From positions 248,001-312,000 of the forward strand of contig NZ_JACBFY010000001.1 of NCBI RefSeq assembly GCF_021401245.1: 64,000 nucleotides of DNA, given 5' to 3'. The stretch is from Pseudacidovorax sp. NFM-22. Lineage in GTDB: Bacteria; Pseudomonadota; Gammaproteobacteria; Burkholderiales; Burkholderiaceae_C. Shown piece by piece: positions 8,649 to 15,556 of this stretch. The position numbers were made by a program, and so were the translations under genes. A model generated the notes under the pieces. It was not told where the DNA came from, searched no databases, and saw only the letters and a list, made by a program, of their open reading frames with translations. Within the stretch, counting starts at the first letter, position 1. Every line of letters starts with the position of its first letter.

Positions 8649-10112
8649 TCAGAGGGGCCGGCGCTGCGCCGGGCCCTCCGATTCGTAATGGCGGGCCTTG
8701 TCCTCGTACATCGCACGGTCGGCGGCCTGCAGCGCGTTCTCGAGCGACTCGCCCGCCTGGCAGGTGGCGGCGCCCATGGCGAAGCTCAGCATGTGACCGG
8801 AGGGACCGCCGTAGAACTGGTTGTTGAGGTCCACCAGGGTGGTCAGGTGCTCGCGCACGCTGCGCACGCCGCGCTCGTCGGTGTCGGGCATCAGCACGAT
8901 GAATTCGTCGCCGCCCACGCGGGCCACGCACGCGGGCGCGTCCACCAGCTTGGCCAGCACCTCGCCCGCGCGCCGCAGCAGGGCGTCGCCGGCGGCATGG
9001 CCGACCTGGTCGTTGACCTGCTTGAGGCCGTTCATGTCGAGCGCAAGGATGGACACGGGCCAAGGGCCCTTGCGCGTCAGGCGCAGCAGTTCCTCGGTGT
9101 AGAAGGTGCGGTTGCGCAGCTGCGTGAGCACATCGTGCGTGCCCAGGTATTCGAGGTAGGCCTCGGCGCGGCGGCGCGCGGTGATGTCGACCAGCGAGAG
9201 CAGCACCAGGTCCCAGTTGTCCTGCCGGTCGGGCAGGATGGAGAACTGCATGTAGATGTAGACCGGCTCGCCGCCCAGCGTGTAGTTGACCACCTCGCGC
9301 TGCTGCAGCGTCTTGCCGTCCCAGAGGTCGCGCAGCTGCTCGGCGAAGGAGTCGTGCATCTCGCCGCGGAACACCTTGGGCAGGTTGCGCAACAGTGTGG
9401 CCTTGTCGGGCGCGCCCAGCATGCGCAGCGTCTCCTCGTTGACGTCGAGCACGCGGATCTCCTGCACGCAGCGGCCGACGAACTCGGGGTGCACCTTGAG
9501 GAAGGTGCCGAAGTCGCGGATGCCCTGCGCCCGCACCCCGTCGAGCAGACGCTTGACGCCGCTGAAATCCTCCACCCAGAGCGACACGGGCGAGCGCTCG
9601 AACAGGCCGCGCGCATAGCGTTCGCTGGCCTCCCGCAGCTTCTCGGCCCGCACGCGGGCGGTGATGTCGTCCAGCGAGATGAGGGCACGCGACCAGTCGG
9701 CCTCGTGGCCGGGCAGGATTCGGATGCGCACCGTGACGTCCAGCCGCCGGCCGTCGAGGGCGTAGTTGACGGTCTGGTTCTCGATCTCGGTGCGGCCGGC
9801 CCAGAACTGGGCCAGCTCATGGATCACCCGGTCGGACATGTCGTCGCGGAAGATCTCCGGCAGCCGCGCGACCAGCTCGTCCTGGCTGGCGGCGGCGAAC
9901 AGGCTCAGCGTCTTCTGGTTGACCTGCAGCACGCGGATGCTGGCCATGCAGGCCGCACGGCGCGCGGGGTCGGTCTGGAGATACTCGACGAGGTCGGTGA
10001 CGCCCTCGCTGCGCCACTGGTCGAAAAGCTGCTTGAGTCCGCTGTAGTCCTCGAGCCAGAGCGAGACTGGCGCAAGATCGAACATGGTTTGGAAATCGTC
10101 GGAAGACGTCAT
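8649..10112 (-). CDS. PAS-PAS-GGDEF diguanylate cyclase
   Basis: 487 aa with two tandem PAS modules that are clear internal duplicates: FDLAPVSLWLEDYSGLKQL near residue 10 and FERSPVSLWVEDFSGVKRL near residue 170, each ending in a LVDITAR/LDDITAR linker. The GGDEF domain follows (THDVLTQLRNRTFY, then RVGGDEFIVLMPDTDE); the catalytic motif is intact and there is no RxxD I-site. No membrane segment is seen, so it senses a cytoplasmic signal or partner. It is the first gene of the three-gene c-di-GMP cluster and lies 62 bp upstream of the GGDEF-EAL gene. Confidence 0.9.
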   Translation of the reverse strand: MTSSDDFQTMFDLAPVSLWLEDYSGLKQLFDQWRSEGVTDLVEYLQTDPARRAACMASIRVLQVNQKTLSLFAAASQDELVARLPEIFRDDMSDRVIHELAQFWAGRTEIENQTVNYALDGRRLDVTVRIRILPGHEADWSRALISLDDITARVRAEKLREASERYARGLFERSPVSLWVEDFSGVKRLLDGVRAQGIRDFGTFLKVHPEFVGRCVQEIRVLDVNEETLRMLGAPDKATLLRNLPKVFRGEMHDSFAEQLRDLWDGKTLQQREVVNYTLGGEPVYIYMQFSILPDRQDNWDLVLLSLVDITARRRAEAYLEYLGTHDVLTQLRNRTFYTEELLRLTRKGPWPVSILALDMNGLKQVNDQVGHAAGDALLRRAGEVLAKLVDAPACVARVGGDEFIVLMPDTDERGVRSVREHLTTLVDLNNQFYGGPSGHMLSFAMGAATCQAGESLENALQAADRAMYEDKARHYESEGPAQRRPL

Positions 10113-10226
10113 GGCGGCGGACGCGTGAGACAGCGCCGGATGCTATCAGCAGCCGGACCGGTCGAGGGGCTCGGCGGCGGCGAAAGCAGGCCGGGAACGG
10201 CGTAGGAAAACCCGGGAAGGACTCGC

Positions 10227-11144
10227 TCAGGCGTCGTCGTCGCGGTCGGCCTCGGCCGTCGACTCGTGCGCCAGCGCCTGCGGCGTCAGGGCGATGTGCC
10301 CGCCCCCCTCGTCGTCCAGGAACTCGACGATGTCCGGAAAGCGTTGCAGGAAGGCCTTGAAGCTGCGGCAGCCCAGCATGCCTTCGTCGAAGGCCGGCAT
10401 CATGCGCTTCATCAAGGACTTGAGCGCGCCGCAGTGCACGCGGTTCTCGCCCTGGCGGGCGATGATCTGGGTCACGGCCTTGACCAGCGCCTCCCGCGCG
10501 AGCTCCACGGTCAGCACCGTGGGGCCGCTGTCGGCGGGCTCGCCCGGCTCACCGCCCTCGCCCTGCCCTTCCATGGCCAGTACCGAGGCCGCGACCGCCT
10601 CGCTGGCCTGGCGCAGCTTGAGCAGCGCGCCATAGAACTTGAACTCGTTGCAGCTCGCCACCCAGTAGCGGTTGCTGTTGCCCTCGACCCCCACGCCGCC
10701 GATGAAGCGGCCGGCCTGCTTGACCTTCTGGGCCAGGCTGATGAAGTCGCTGTCGCACGAGACCACCACGACGTGCGTGATGTGCGGATGCGTGTGCAGG
10801 TCAGACAAAGCGTCCAACGCCATGCGGATGTCGGCGCTGTTCTTCATGTTGGCGCCGCGCGGGAAGAGCTGGATCAGGTCGATGCCGGCGCCGTTCAGGG
10901 CATCGCGGTAGCGCGAGAAGAACTGCCAGTTGGCGTACGCGCGGTTGATGATGACATCGCCCAGCGAGGCGGCGTAGTCGACGATGGCATCGACTTCCGC
11001 CACGGGCATCTGGACCGTGAGCCGGTGTTCGCGGTAGTAGTCCTGGCCGTTCTGTTGGTCGGTCAGGACCGCGTGCAGGTTTTCGAAGTCCCAGTACAGG
11101 GCCACCTTGGGCGCCTGCACACCGGCGCCGGTCCATTCACTCAT
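10227..11144 (-). CDS. NYN-domain protein with C-terminal LOTUS/OST-HTH domain
   Basis: 305 aa. The N-terminal half is a NYN (PIN-like nuclease) domain: VALYWDFENLHAVL (acidic D and N/E), NRAYANWQFF, ADIRMALDALSDL and VVVVSCDSDFISLAQK give the four acidic positions expected of the fold. The C-terminal 70 residues (VHCGALKSLMKRMMPAFDEG, then FKAFLQRFPDIVEF) match an OST-HTH/LOTUS module, an RNA-binding winged helix. The combination suggests an RNA-directed nuclease or RNA-binding protein; activity is unproven. Start at MSEWTGAGVQ; longer readings overlap scoB. It begins 10 nt after the scoB stop on the same strand and is probably cotranscribed. Confidence 0.85.
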   Translation of the reverse strand: MSEWTGAGVQAPKVALYWDFENLHAVLTDQQNGQDYYREHRLTVQMPVAEVDAIVDYAASLGDVIINRAYANWQFFSRYRDALNGAGIDLIQLFPRGANMKNSADIRMALDALSDLHTHPHITHVVVVSCDSDFISLAQKVKQAGRFIGGVGVEGNSNRYWVASCNEFKFYGALLKLRQASEAVAASVLAMEGQGEGGEPGEPADSGPTVLTVELAREALVKAVTQIIARQGENRVHCGALKSLMKRMMPAFDEGMLGCRSFKAFLQRFPDIVEFLDDEGGGHIALTPQALAHESTAEADRDDDA

Positions 11145-11154
11145 CGATTGACTT

Positions 11155-11793
11155 TCACTGCAGGAGCTTGACTCCCGTCTTGGCTTGCACGGCGTCGAAG
11201 CTGACGCCATCGGCCAGCTCGACCACCTTCAACCCCTCGGGGGTGACGTCGAGCACAGCCAGGTCGGTAATGATACGGTCCACCACCCCCACACCCGTGA
11301 GCGGGAGTGTGCATTGCGGCAGGATCTTCAGATCTTCCGTGCCGTCCTTCTTGCGGGCCACGTGCTCCATCAGCACGATCACGCGCTTGACGCCGGCCAC
11401 CAGGTCCATGGCGCCGCCCATGCCCTTGACCATCTTGCCGGGGATCATCCAGTTGGCCAGGTCGCCCTTCTCGCTGACCTGCATGGCGCCCAGGATCGAC
11501 AGGTTGATCTTGCCGCCGCGGATCATGGCGAAGCTCTCGTGGCTGCCGAAGATGGACGAGCCCGGCAGCGTGGTCACGGTCTGCTTGCCGGCGTTGATGA
11601 GGTCGGCGTCCACCTGGTCTTCCGTCGGGAAGGGGCCGATGCCGAGCATGCCGTTCTCGCTCTGCAGCCAGACTTCCTTGTCGCCGACGAAGTTGGCCAC
11701 CAGCGTCGGGATGCCGATGCCGAGATTGACGTAGAAGCCGTCTTCCAGCTCCTTGGCCGCGCGGGCGGCCATCTGGTCTTGGGTCCAGGGCAT
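11155..11793 (-). CDS. scoB: 3-oxoacid CoA-transferase subunit B
   Basis: 212 aa, the normal length of the beta subunit. Motifs: [21 protein letters not shown] at the N-terminus and the active-site glutamate in [14 protein letters not shown], the residue that forms the glutamyl-CoA thioester in this family. It transfers CoA between succinyl-CoA (or acetyl-CoA) and a 3-oxoacid such as acetoacetate. It lies 14 nt after scoA with a GAGTTCC spacer. It could equally be named atoA or pcaJ; nothing nearby (no protocatechuate genes) favours PcaJ, so ketone-body or short-chain acid use is the best guess. Confidence 0.9.
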   Translation of the reverse strand: MPWTQDQMAARAAKELEDGFYVNLGIGIPTLVANFVGDKEVWLQSENGMLGIGPFPTEDQVDADLINAGKQTVTTLPGSSIFGSHESFAMIRGGKINLSILGAMQVSEKGDLANWMIPGKMVKGMGGAMDLVAGVKRVIVLMEHVARKKDGTEDLKILPQCTLPLTGVGVVDRIITDLAVLDVTPEGLKVVELADGVSFDAVQAKTGVKLLQ

Positions 11794-11807
11794 GGGGAAC
11801 TCCTCTT

Positions 11808-12614
11808 TTACTTGCTGGCGTTGTTCTTGACGGTGGCGGGCACTTCCGTGCCGGCGGCGGCCTGGGCGATCACGGCCTGGGCCTCGACCTTGGCGGCGGC
11901 GGCATCGACGGGCGCCGCAGCGCTGACGGTGCGCTTCTCGATGCGCTTCTCGGGCGTGGCATTGAGCACGATGCGGTGCACGTAGATGCCGGGCAGGTGG
12001 ATGTCGTCCGGTGCCAGTTCGCCCACCTCGACGATCTTCTCGACCTCGACGATGCAGACCTTGCCGGCCATCGCGGCGGCCGGGTTGAAGTTGCGGGCTG
12101 TCAGGCGGAAGCGCAGGTTGCCGGACTTGTCGGCCACGTCGGCCTTGACCAGCGCCACGTCGGGAACCAGCGAGCGCTCCATGACGTAGGTCTCGCCATC
12201 GAACTCGCGCAGTTCCTTGCCCTCGGCCACCAGCGTGCCGACACCGGTCTTCGTGAAGAAGGCGGGGATGCCGGCGCCGCCCGCACGCAGCTTCTCGGCC
12301 AGCGTGCCCTGCGGCGTGAATTCCAGCTCCAGCTCGCCGGCCAGGTACTGGCGCTCGAACTCCTTGTTCTCGCCCACGTAGCTGGCGACCATCTTCTTGA
12401 CCTGCCGCGTCTCCAGCAGCTTGCCCAGGCCGAAGCCGTCGACGCCCGCGTTGTTGGAGATGCAGGTCAGGTCCTTGACGCCGCTTTCCTTGAGCGCGTC
12501 GATCAGCGCCTCGGGAATGCCGCACAGGCCGAAGCCGCCGACTGCCAGCGTCTGGCCGTCGGCAACGACGCCGGCCAGCGCCTCCTTGGCGGAGGCATAG
12601 ATCTTGTTCGCCAT
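11808..12614 (-). CDS. scoA: 3-oxoacid CoA-transferase subunit A
   Basis: 268 aa, slightly longer than the usual 230-235 aa because of an alanine/lysine-rich C-terminal tail (about residues 235-268) that probably lies outside the fold. The CoA-transferase signature [17 protein letters not shown] (about residues 25-41) and [15 protein letters not shown] are present, as is [18 protein letters not shown]. It forms the heteromeric transferase with the B subunit downstream. Expression is likely controlled by the divergent PAS-LuxR protein through the palindrome at 12673-12692. Confidence 0.9.
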   Translation of the reverse strand: MANKIYASAKEALAGVVADGQTLAVGGFGLCGIPEALIDALKESGVKDLTCISNNAGVDGFGLGKLLETRQVKKMVASYVGENKEFERQYLAGELELEFTPQGTLAEKLRAGGAGIPAFFTKTGVGTLVAEGKELREFDGETYVMERSLVPDVALVKADVADKSGNLRFRLTARNFNPAAAMAGKVCIVEVEKIVEVGELAPDDIHLPGIYVHRIVLNATPEKRIEKRTVSAAAPVDAAAAKVEAQAVIAQAAAGTEVPATVKNNASK

Positions 12615-12672
12615 GGGTCCTCGCTTGAAGAGAAAGTGAGAGGGGGAAGGAAGGGAAAACCCCGCAACGATA

Positions 12673-12692
12673 CTACGTACGGACATACGTAG
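12673..12692. promoter_or_regulatory. Perfect palindrome CTACGTA-N6-TACGTAG between scoA and the PAS-LuxR gene
   Basis: Two 7-bp arms, CTACGTA (12673-12679) and TACGTAG (12686-12692), pair perfectly around CGGACA. The site is 9 nt before the plus-strand start at 12702 and about 60 bp upstream of scoA. TACGTA-centred dyads are typical of LuxR/NarL-type helix-turn-helix proteins, which supports the adjacent regulator as its ligand. Confidence 0.65.
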
Positions 12693-12701
12693 GATTTCGT
12701 A

Positions 12702-13298
12702 ATGGACGCACCCGAGGCCCCTGCCCTTGCAGCCCCCGCCATCGACTACCGGCTGGCCTTCGAGCATGCGCCGGTGGGCATGGTGCTGTCGCGCCAGCGG
12801 ATGATGGTGGACTGCAATGCGCGGCTGTGCGAGATGTTCGGTGCCACGCGCGAAGCACTCGTCGGCCAGTCCTTCCGGCTGCTGTATCCCAGCGTGGCCG
12901 AGTACGAACGCATCGGCCGCCGCATGCTGCCGGCGCTCAACGCCAGCGGCCGCTATGCCGACAACCGCATGATGCGGCGCGTGGGCGGCCTGCACGGCAT
13001 GCGTGCCGGCGAGACCTTCTGGTGCCATGTCACCGGCCGCGCCCTCAACCGGGAAGTGCCGCACGAGGCCGGCATCTGGACCTTCGAGGACCTGGGCGCG
13101 CGCCGCGCCGACAAGGCCGAGCTGACGCCGCGCGAGCGGGAGGTGGCCGCGCACCTGATGCAGGGGATGACCAGCAAGGAAATCGGCCGAGCCTTCGGCA
13201 TCAGTCATCGCACCGTGGAAATCCATCGCGCCCGGTTGATGCGCAAGTACGCCGCCGGGACCACGGCAGAGTTGGTGCAGAAGCTGCTGGCCGGCTGA
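12702..13298 (+). CDS. PAS-LuxR transcriptional regulator
   Basis: 198 aa. An N-terminal PAS domain (FEHAPVGMVLSRQRMMVDCN, about residues 20-40) is followed by a LuxR-type helix-turn-helix (LTPREREVAAHLMQGMTSKEIG, then ISHRTVEIHRARLMRKY, about 140-185). There is no receiver domain, so it is not a classical response regulator; it probably senses a ligand or redox state through PAS. It diverges from scoAB and is the likely controller of that operon. A stem-loop lies directly after the stop codon. Confidence 0.9.
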   Translation: MDAPEAPALAAPAIDYRLAFEHAPVGMVLSRQRMMVDCNARLCEMFGATREALVGQSFRLLYPSVAEYERIGRRMLPALNASGRYADNRMMRRVGGLHGMRAGETFWCHVTGRALNREVPHEAGIWTFEDLGARRADKAELTPREREVAAHLMQGMTSKEIGRAFGISHRTVEIHRARLMRKYAAGTTAELVQKLLAG

Positions 13299-13300
13299 GG

Positions 13301-13323
13301 CAACGCACCGTCGGGGTGCGTTG
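13301..13323 (+). terminator. Stem-loop after the PAS-LuxR gene
   Basis: CAACGCACC (13301-13309) and GGTGCGTTG (13315-13323) form a perfect 9-bp stem with a 5-nt loop, starting 2 nt after the stop codon. No T-run follows, so it may end transcription inefficiently or protect the 3' end. Confidence 0.55.
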
Positions 13324-13413
13324 GACTACCGATGCCCGGAAGACGTCCCACGCCATGGGGGCAGAGTCGGCGCCAGCCTGTGGGCCATCGACAACCTTCC
13401 AGGAGCAACACCG

Positions 13414-13887
13414 ATGGCCACCCGACCCGAACTGACAGGCGACCGCGACAACAACCGGGCGATGCGATGGGGCATCGTCGTCGTCATCGTGCTGGTGATC
13501 GGCGCGATCTTCGCGTTCTTCCGAACCGGCGGTGAAGCGCCGGGCCAGCCCGCCCCGCCCATGGGCCAGCCCGCGCCCCCGCCCGCCAGCGATGGCGCCA
13601 CGGGCATGGCGCCCGGAACCGGCGGCAGCGGCTCGACCGGCATCGGCGGCAACGCCGCGGGCACCAGCGGCGCTGCACCCGACGCGGCAGACCCCAACCC
13701 AGCCGCCGCCAATGGCCTGCCTTCGACCCCCGGCACCGGGACGACCAACACGCCTGGCGGGAGCAGCGGCTCGGGTACAGGTGCCGCCGGCACGGGCGCT
13801 ACGGGCAGCACAGGCACCACCGATCCGGCCAATGGGAGCGGTACGCCCGCCACCGGCGCCCCGGGCGCGCCCGCCCAGTCCCAGTGA
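13414..13887 (+). CDS. Single-pass membrane protein with a Gly/Ala/Pro/Ser/Thr-rich tail
   Basis: 157 aa. AGGAG eight nucleotides before the ATG at 13414 fixes the start (MATRPELTGDRDNNRAMRW). One transmembrane helix (about residues 21-40, IVVVIVLVIGAIFAFF) is followed by about 115 residues of low-complexity sequence such as GQPAPPMGQPAPPPAS and GTGGSGSTGIGGNAAGTSG. There is no recognisable domain. The tail is likely disordered and exposed in the periplasm. No family is recognised; a small envelope or stress protein is a guess. Rho-independent signals are not evident. Confidence 0.65.
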   Translation: MATRPELTGDRDNNRAMRWGIVVVIVLVIGAIFAFFRTGGEAPGQPAPPMGQPAPPPASDGATGMAPGTGGSGSTGIGGNAAGTSGAAPDAADPNPAAANGLPSTPGTGTTNTPGGSSGSGTGAAGTGATGSTGTTDPANGSGTPATGAPGAPAQSQ

Positions 13888-13908
13888 TCGCCCCGCCCCG
13901 GCGCCGCT

Positions 13909-14517
13909 TCACCAGGCCATGCTGAAACGCAGCTTGACGAAGTTGGCGCCGGGGTTCGGTTCCTTGATGCCCGCGTTGGAGAAATGCTGCAGGCGCAGCG
14001 ACAACTCATAGGCCTGGCGCTCACCGAAACGGTAGCCGACGCCCAGCACCTCGGTGAACTGGAAAGCGGTGCTGAAACGGTCTCTCGGCGTCTCATACAG
14101 CCGGTCCATCACCGTGCCACCCAGCCCCAGCTCCACGAACCACGGCGTCCCCGGCTCGCCCAGCAGGTGGCGCCACATGGCGGTGGCGCCGATCTGCGAG
14201 TAGCCGGCGCTCGACCCGTCCGGCCGCGGCGCCTGCCAATGGCTGGCCCACAGGTCCCAATACAGGGTCAACGGGCCGGCCTGGCGCGGCACCGACGGGA
14301 ACAACTGCGATGGGAGCATCACGCCCGCCGTCAGCGAGTCGGTCGATTGCGTGTGCAGCACGCTGGACCCGCCCTCCACATAGAAGCGGCGGCCTTCGTC
14401 GACCTGCTCCTGCGCTGCTGCGTGCGCGGATGCAAGCACCGCCGCTGCCGCAAAGGCCAGAGGCGCGATGCGCCGTTTCAAGTGACGGCCGGTGCCCTGG
14501 CGAGAGCGGTTGTCCAT
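13909..14517 (-). CDS. pagL: PagL-family lipid A 3-O-deacylase
   Basis: 202 aa with a signal peptide (cleavage near AHAAAQ, about residue 35) and an outer-membrane beta-barrel pattern ending in LRFSMAW, with the C-terminal aromatic residue expected of barrels. The PagL active-site signature is clear: SLRLQHFSNAGIKEPNPG, containing the catalytic His and Ser separated by one residue, and an acidic residue (E of KEPN) downstream. Known role: removal of the 3-linked acyl chain from lipid A at the outer membrane, altering endotoxicity and polymyxin sensitivity. It faces a TetR gene across a palindrome, so it is probably repressed by it. Confidence 0.85.
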   Translation of the reverse strand: MDNRSRQGTGRHLKRRIAPLAFAAAAVLASAHAAAQEQVDEGRRFYVEGGSSVLHTQSTDSLTAGVMLPSQLFPSVPRQAGPLTLYWDLWASHWQAPRPDGSSAGYSQIGATAMWRHLLGEPGTPWFVELGLGGTVMDRLYETPRDRFSTAFQFTEVLGVGYRFGERQAYELSLRLQHFSNAGIKEPNPGANFVKLRFSMAW

Positions 14518-14545
14518 GGTGGCTCCAGGAGTTGGAATGAATTTT

Positions 14546-14563
14546 CTAGAATTTTCATTCTAG
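14546..14563. promoter_or_regulatory. Perfect palindrome CTAGAAT-N4-ATTCTAG, candidate TetR operator
   Basis: CTAGAAT (14546-14552) and ATTCTAG (14557-14563) are exact inverted copies around TTTC, set in an AT-rich patch between pagL (start 14517) and the TetR gene (start 14661). The size and symmetry suit a TetR dimer. That the adjacent TetR protein binds here is inferred. Confidence 0.65.
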
Positions 14564-14660
14564 GAATCCGAGACCTGCGTCCGGAGGGCGAAGGGACAAT
14601 GGCCCCATCTCCCTCTCCAGCTTGTTGCGACGCATGCCCTCGAAAGCACGGATTTCTGCC

Positions 14661-15275
14661 ATGAACACCGAGCCGCCTCCGCAGGACAAAGGCGGGGTGC
14701 GCCGTCGGCAGGTACTGGATGCGGCGGCCCGCTGCTTCAGCGAACACGGCTTCCGTGGGGCGAGCATCCAGCGCATCTGCGAGGTGGCTGGCATGAGCCC
14801 GGGCCACGTCTACCACTACTTCCGCAACAAGGAAGCCATCGTGGCGGGCATCGTGGAGCAGGACCTGCAGGAAACGCTGGCGCGAATCCAGCTCATGCGC
14901 GAGCGCGGCCAGGCAGAGGGCGTGCTCGCGGCCTGCCTGGGCGAGGTGGACACCGGCGTGGCGCGCTGCGCGGGCGATCCGGCGCGGCTGCAGCTGGAGA
15001 TCCTGGCCGAGGCCAACCGCAGTCCGGACATCGCGGCCCTGCTTCAGCAGGCGGACCGCCTCAAGCGCGACGAGCTGCTGGCGCTGCTGCGGCCGTTGCC
15101 GGCGCTGCGCGGGCTGTCTGCGGCAGAGCTCAGGGCACGGGTGGCCGTGATGTGCACGCTCTTCGAAGGTCTGGCCGCGCGCACGCTGCTGGACCCCACG
15201 CTCAACCGCGCCGCCACCGGCCGGGCGATCAGCCGCGTGGTGCGCATGCTGCTGGAGCAGCCGGAAGAAACGTAG
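14661..15275 (+). CDS. TetR-family transcriptional regulator next to pagL
   Basis: 204 aa. The helix-turn-helix is typical: QVLDAAARCFSEHGFRGAS, then IQRICEVAGMSPGHVYHYFRNKEAIVAGI (about residues 15-60). The remaining helices form the ligand-binding and dimerisation domain. The ATG at 14661 is chosen over an in-frame start at 14622, which adds an uncharacteristic arginine-rich leader. It points away from pagL and the perfect dyad lies between them, so it most likely regulates pagL and itself. Confidence 0.88.
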   Translation: MNTEPPPQDKGGVRRRQVLDAAARCFSEHGFRGASIQRICEVAGMSPGHVYHYFRNKEAIVAGIVEQDLQETLARIQLMRERGQAEGVLAACLGEVDTGVARCAGDPARLQLEILAEANRSPDIAALLQQADRLKRDELLALLRPLPALRGLSAAELRARVAVMCTLFEGLAARTLLDPTLNRAATGRAISRVVRMLLEQPEET

Positions 15276-15284
15276 ACGCACCGG

Positions 15285-15386
15285 GGCATCAGCCATCGCA
15301 CGGTCGAGGCCATCGTGCCCGCCTGCTGCGCAACTACGACGTCGCGACGACCGCCGATTCGGGTGCAGAGGGTGCTGGCGGGTTGA
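15285..15386 (+). pseudogene. Remnant of a PAS-LuxR regulator C-terminus
   Basis: The DNA begins GGCATCAGCCATCGCACGGT and, with one frame change, translates as GISHRTVE, then RARLLRNYDVATTADS. This aligns with the C-terminal helices of the intact regulator at 12702-13298 (GISHRTVEIHRARLMRKYAAGTTAEL), ending at a similar LAG stop. No upstream part remains. It is a broken duplicate about 2 kb from its relative, starting 9 bp after the TetR stop. Confidence 0.6.
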
Positions 15387-15471
15387 AGCCGTCACTCCGC
15401 GCCGGAGGCCAGATGCTCACCACGTGTTCCCCCATCGAATGGCCGCAGCGCAGGCCATGCGGGAACATCCG

Positions 15472-15553
15472 CGGAACCGGCTTTGCCGGGCCGCTGGATG
15501 TGCCCCCTTCAGGGGGTTGGCGTAGCGCGAAGCGCGCAGCCTGGGGGTGTTCC
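15472..15553. repeat. Dispersed intergenic palindromic repeat
   Basis: The segment from GGAACCGGCTTTGCCGG to GCCTGGGGGTGTTCC contains nested dyads (CCGGCTTTGCCGG, CCCCCTTCAGGGGG and GCGCGAAGCGCGC). From memory, closely similar units are frequent between genes in Comamonadaceae genomes. It follows the TetR gene and precedes the hrpA stop, where it can act as a bidirectional stop signal. Confidence 0.6.
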
Positions 15554-15556
15554 TTT

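Noticed and set aside
11155-12614. Naming the CoA-transferase pair pcaIJ
   Set aside because: No beta-ketoadipate pathway genes are nearby; sequence alone does not separate PcaIJ from ScoAB or AtoDA with certainty.
13414-13887. Collagen-like or adhesin repeat protein
   Set aside because: The tail is Gly/Ala/Pro/Ser/Thr-rich but has no regular GXY or other periodic repeat, so it is described only as low complexity.
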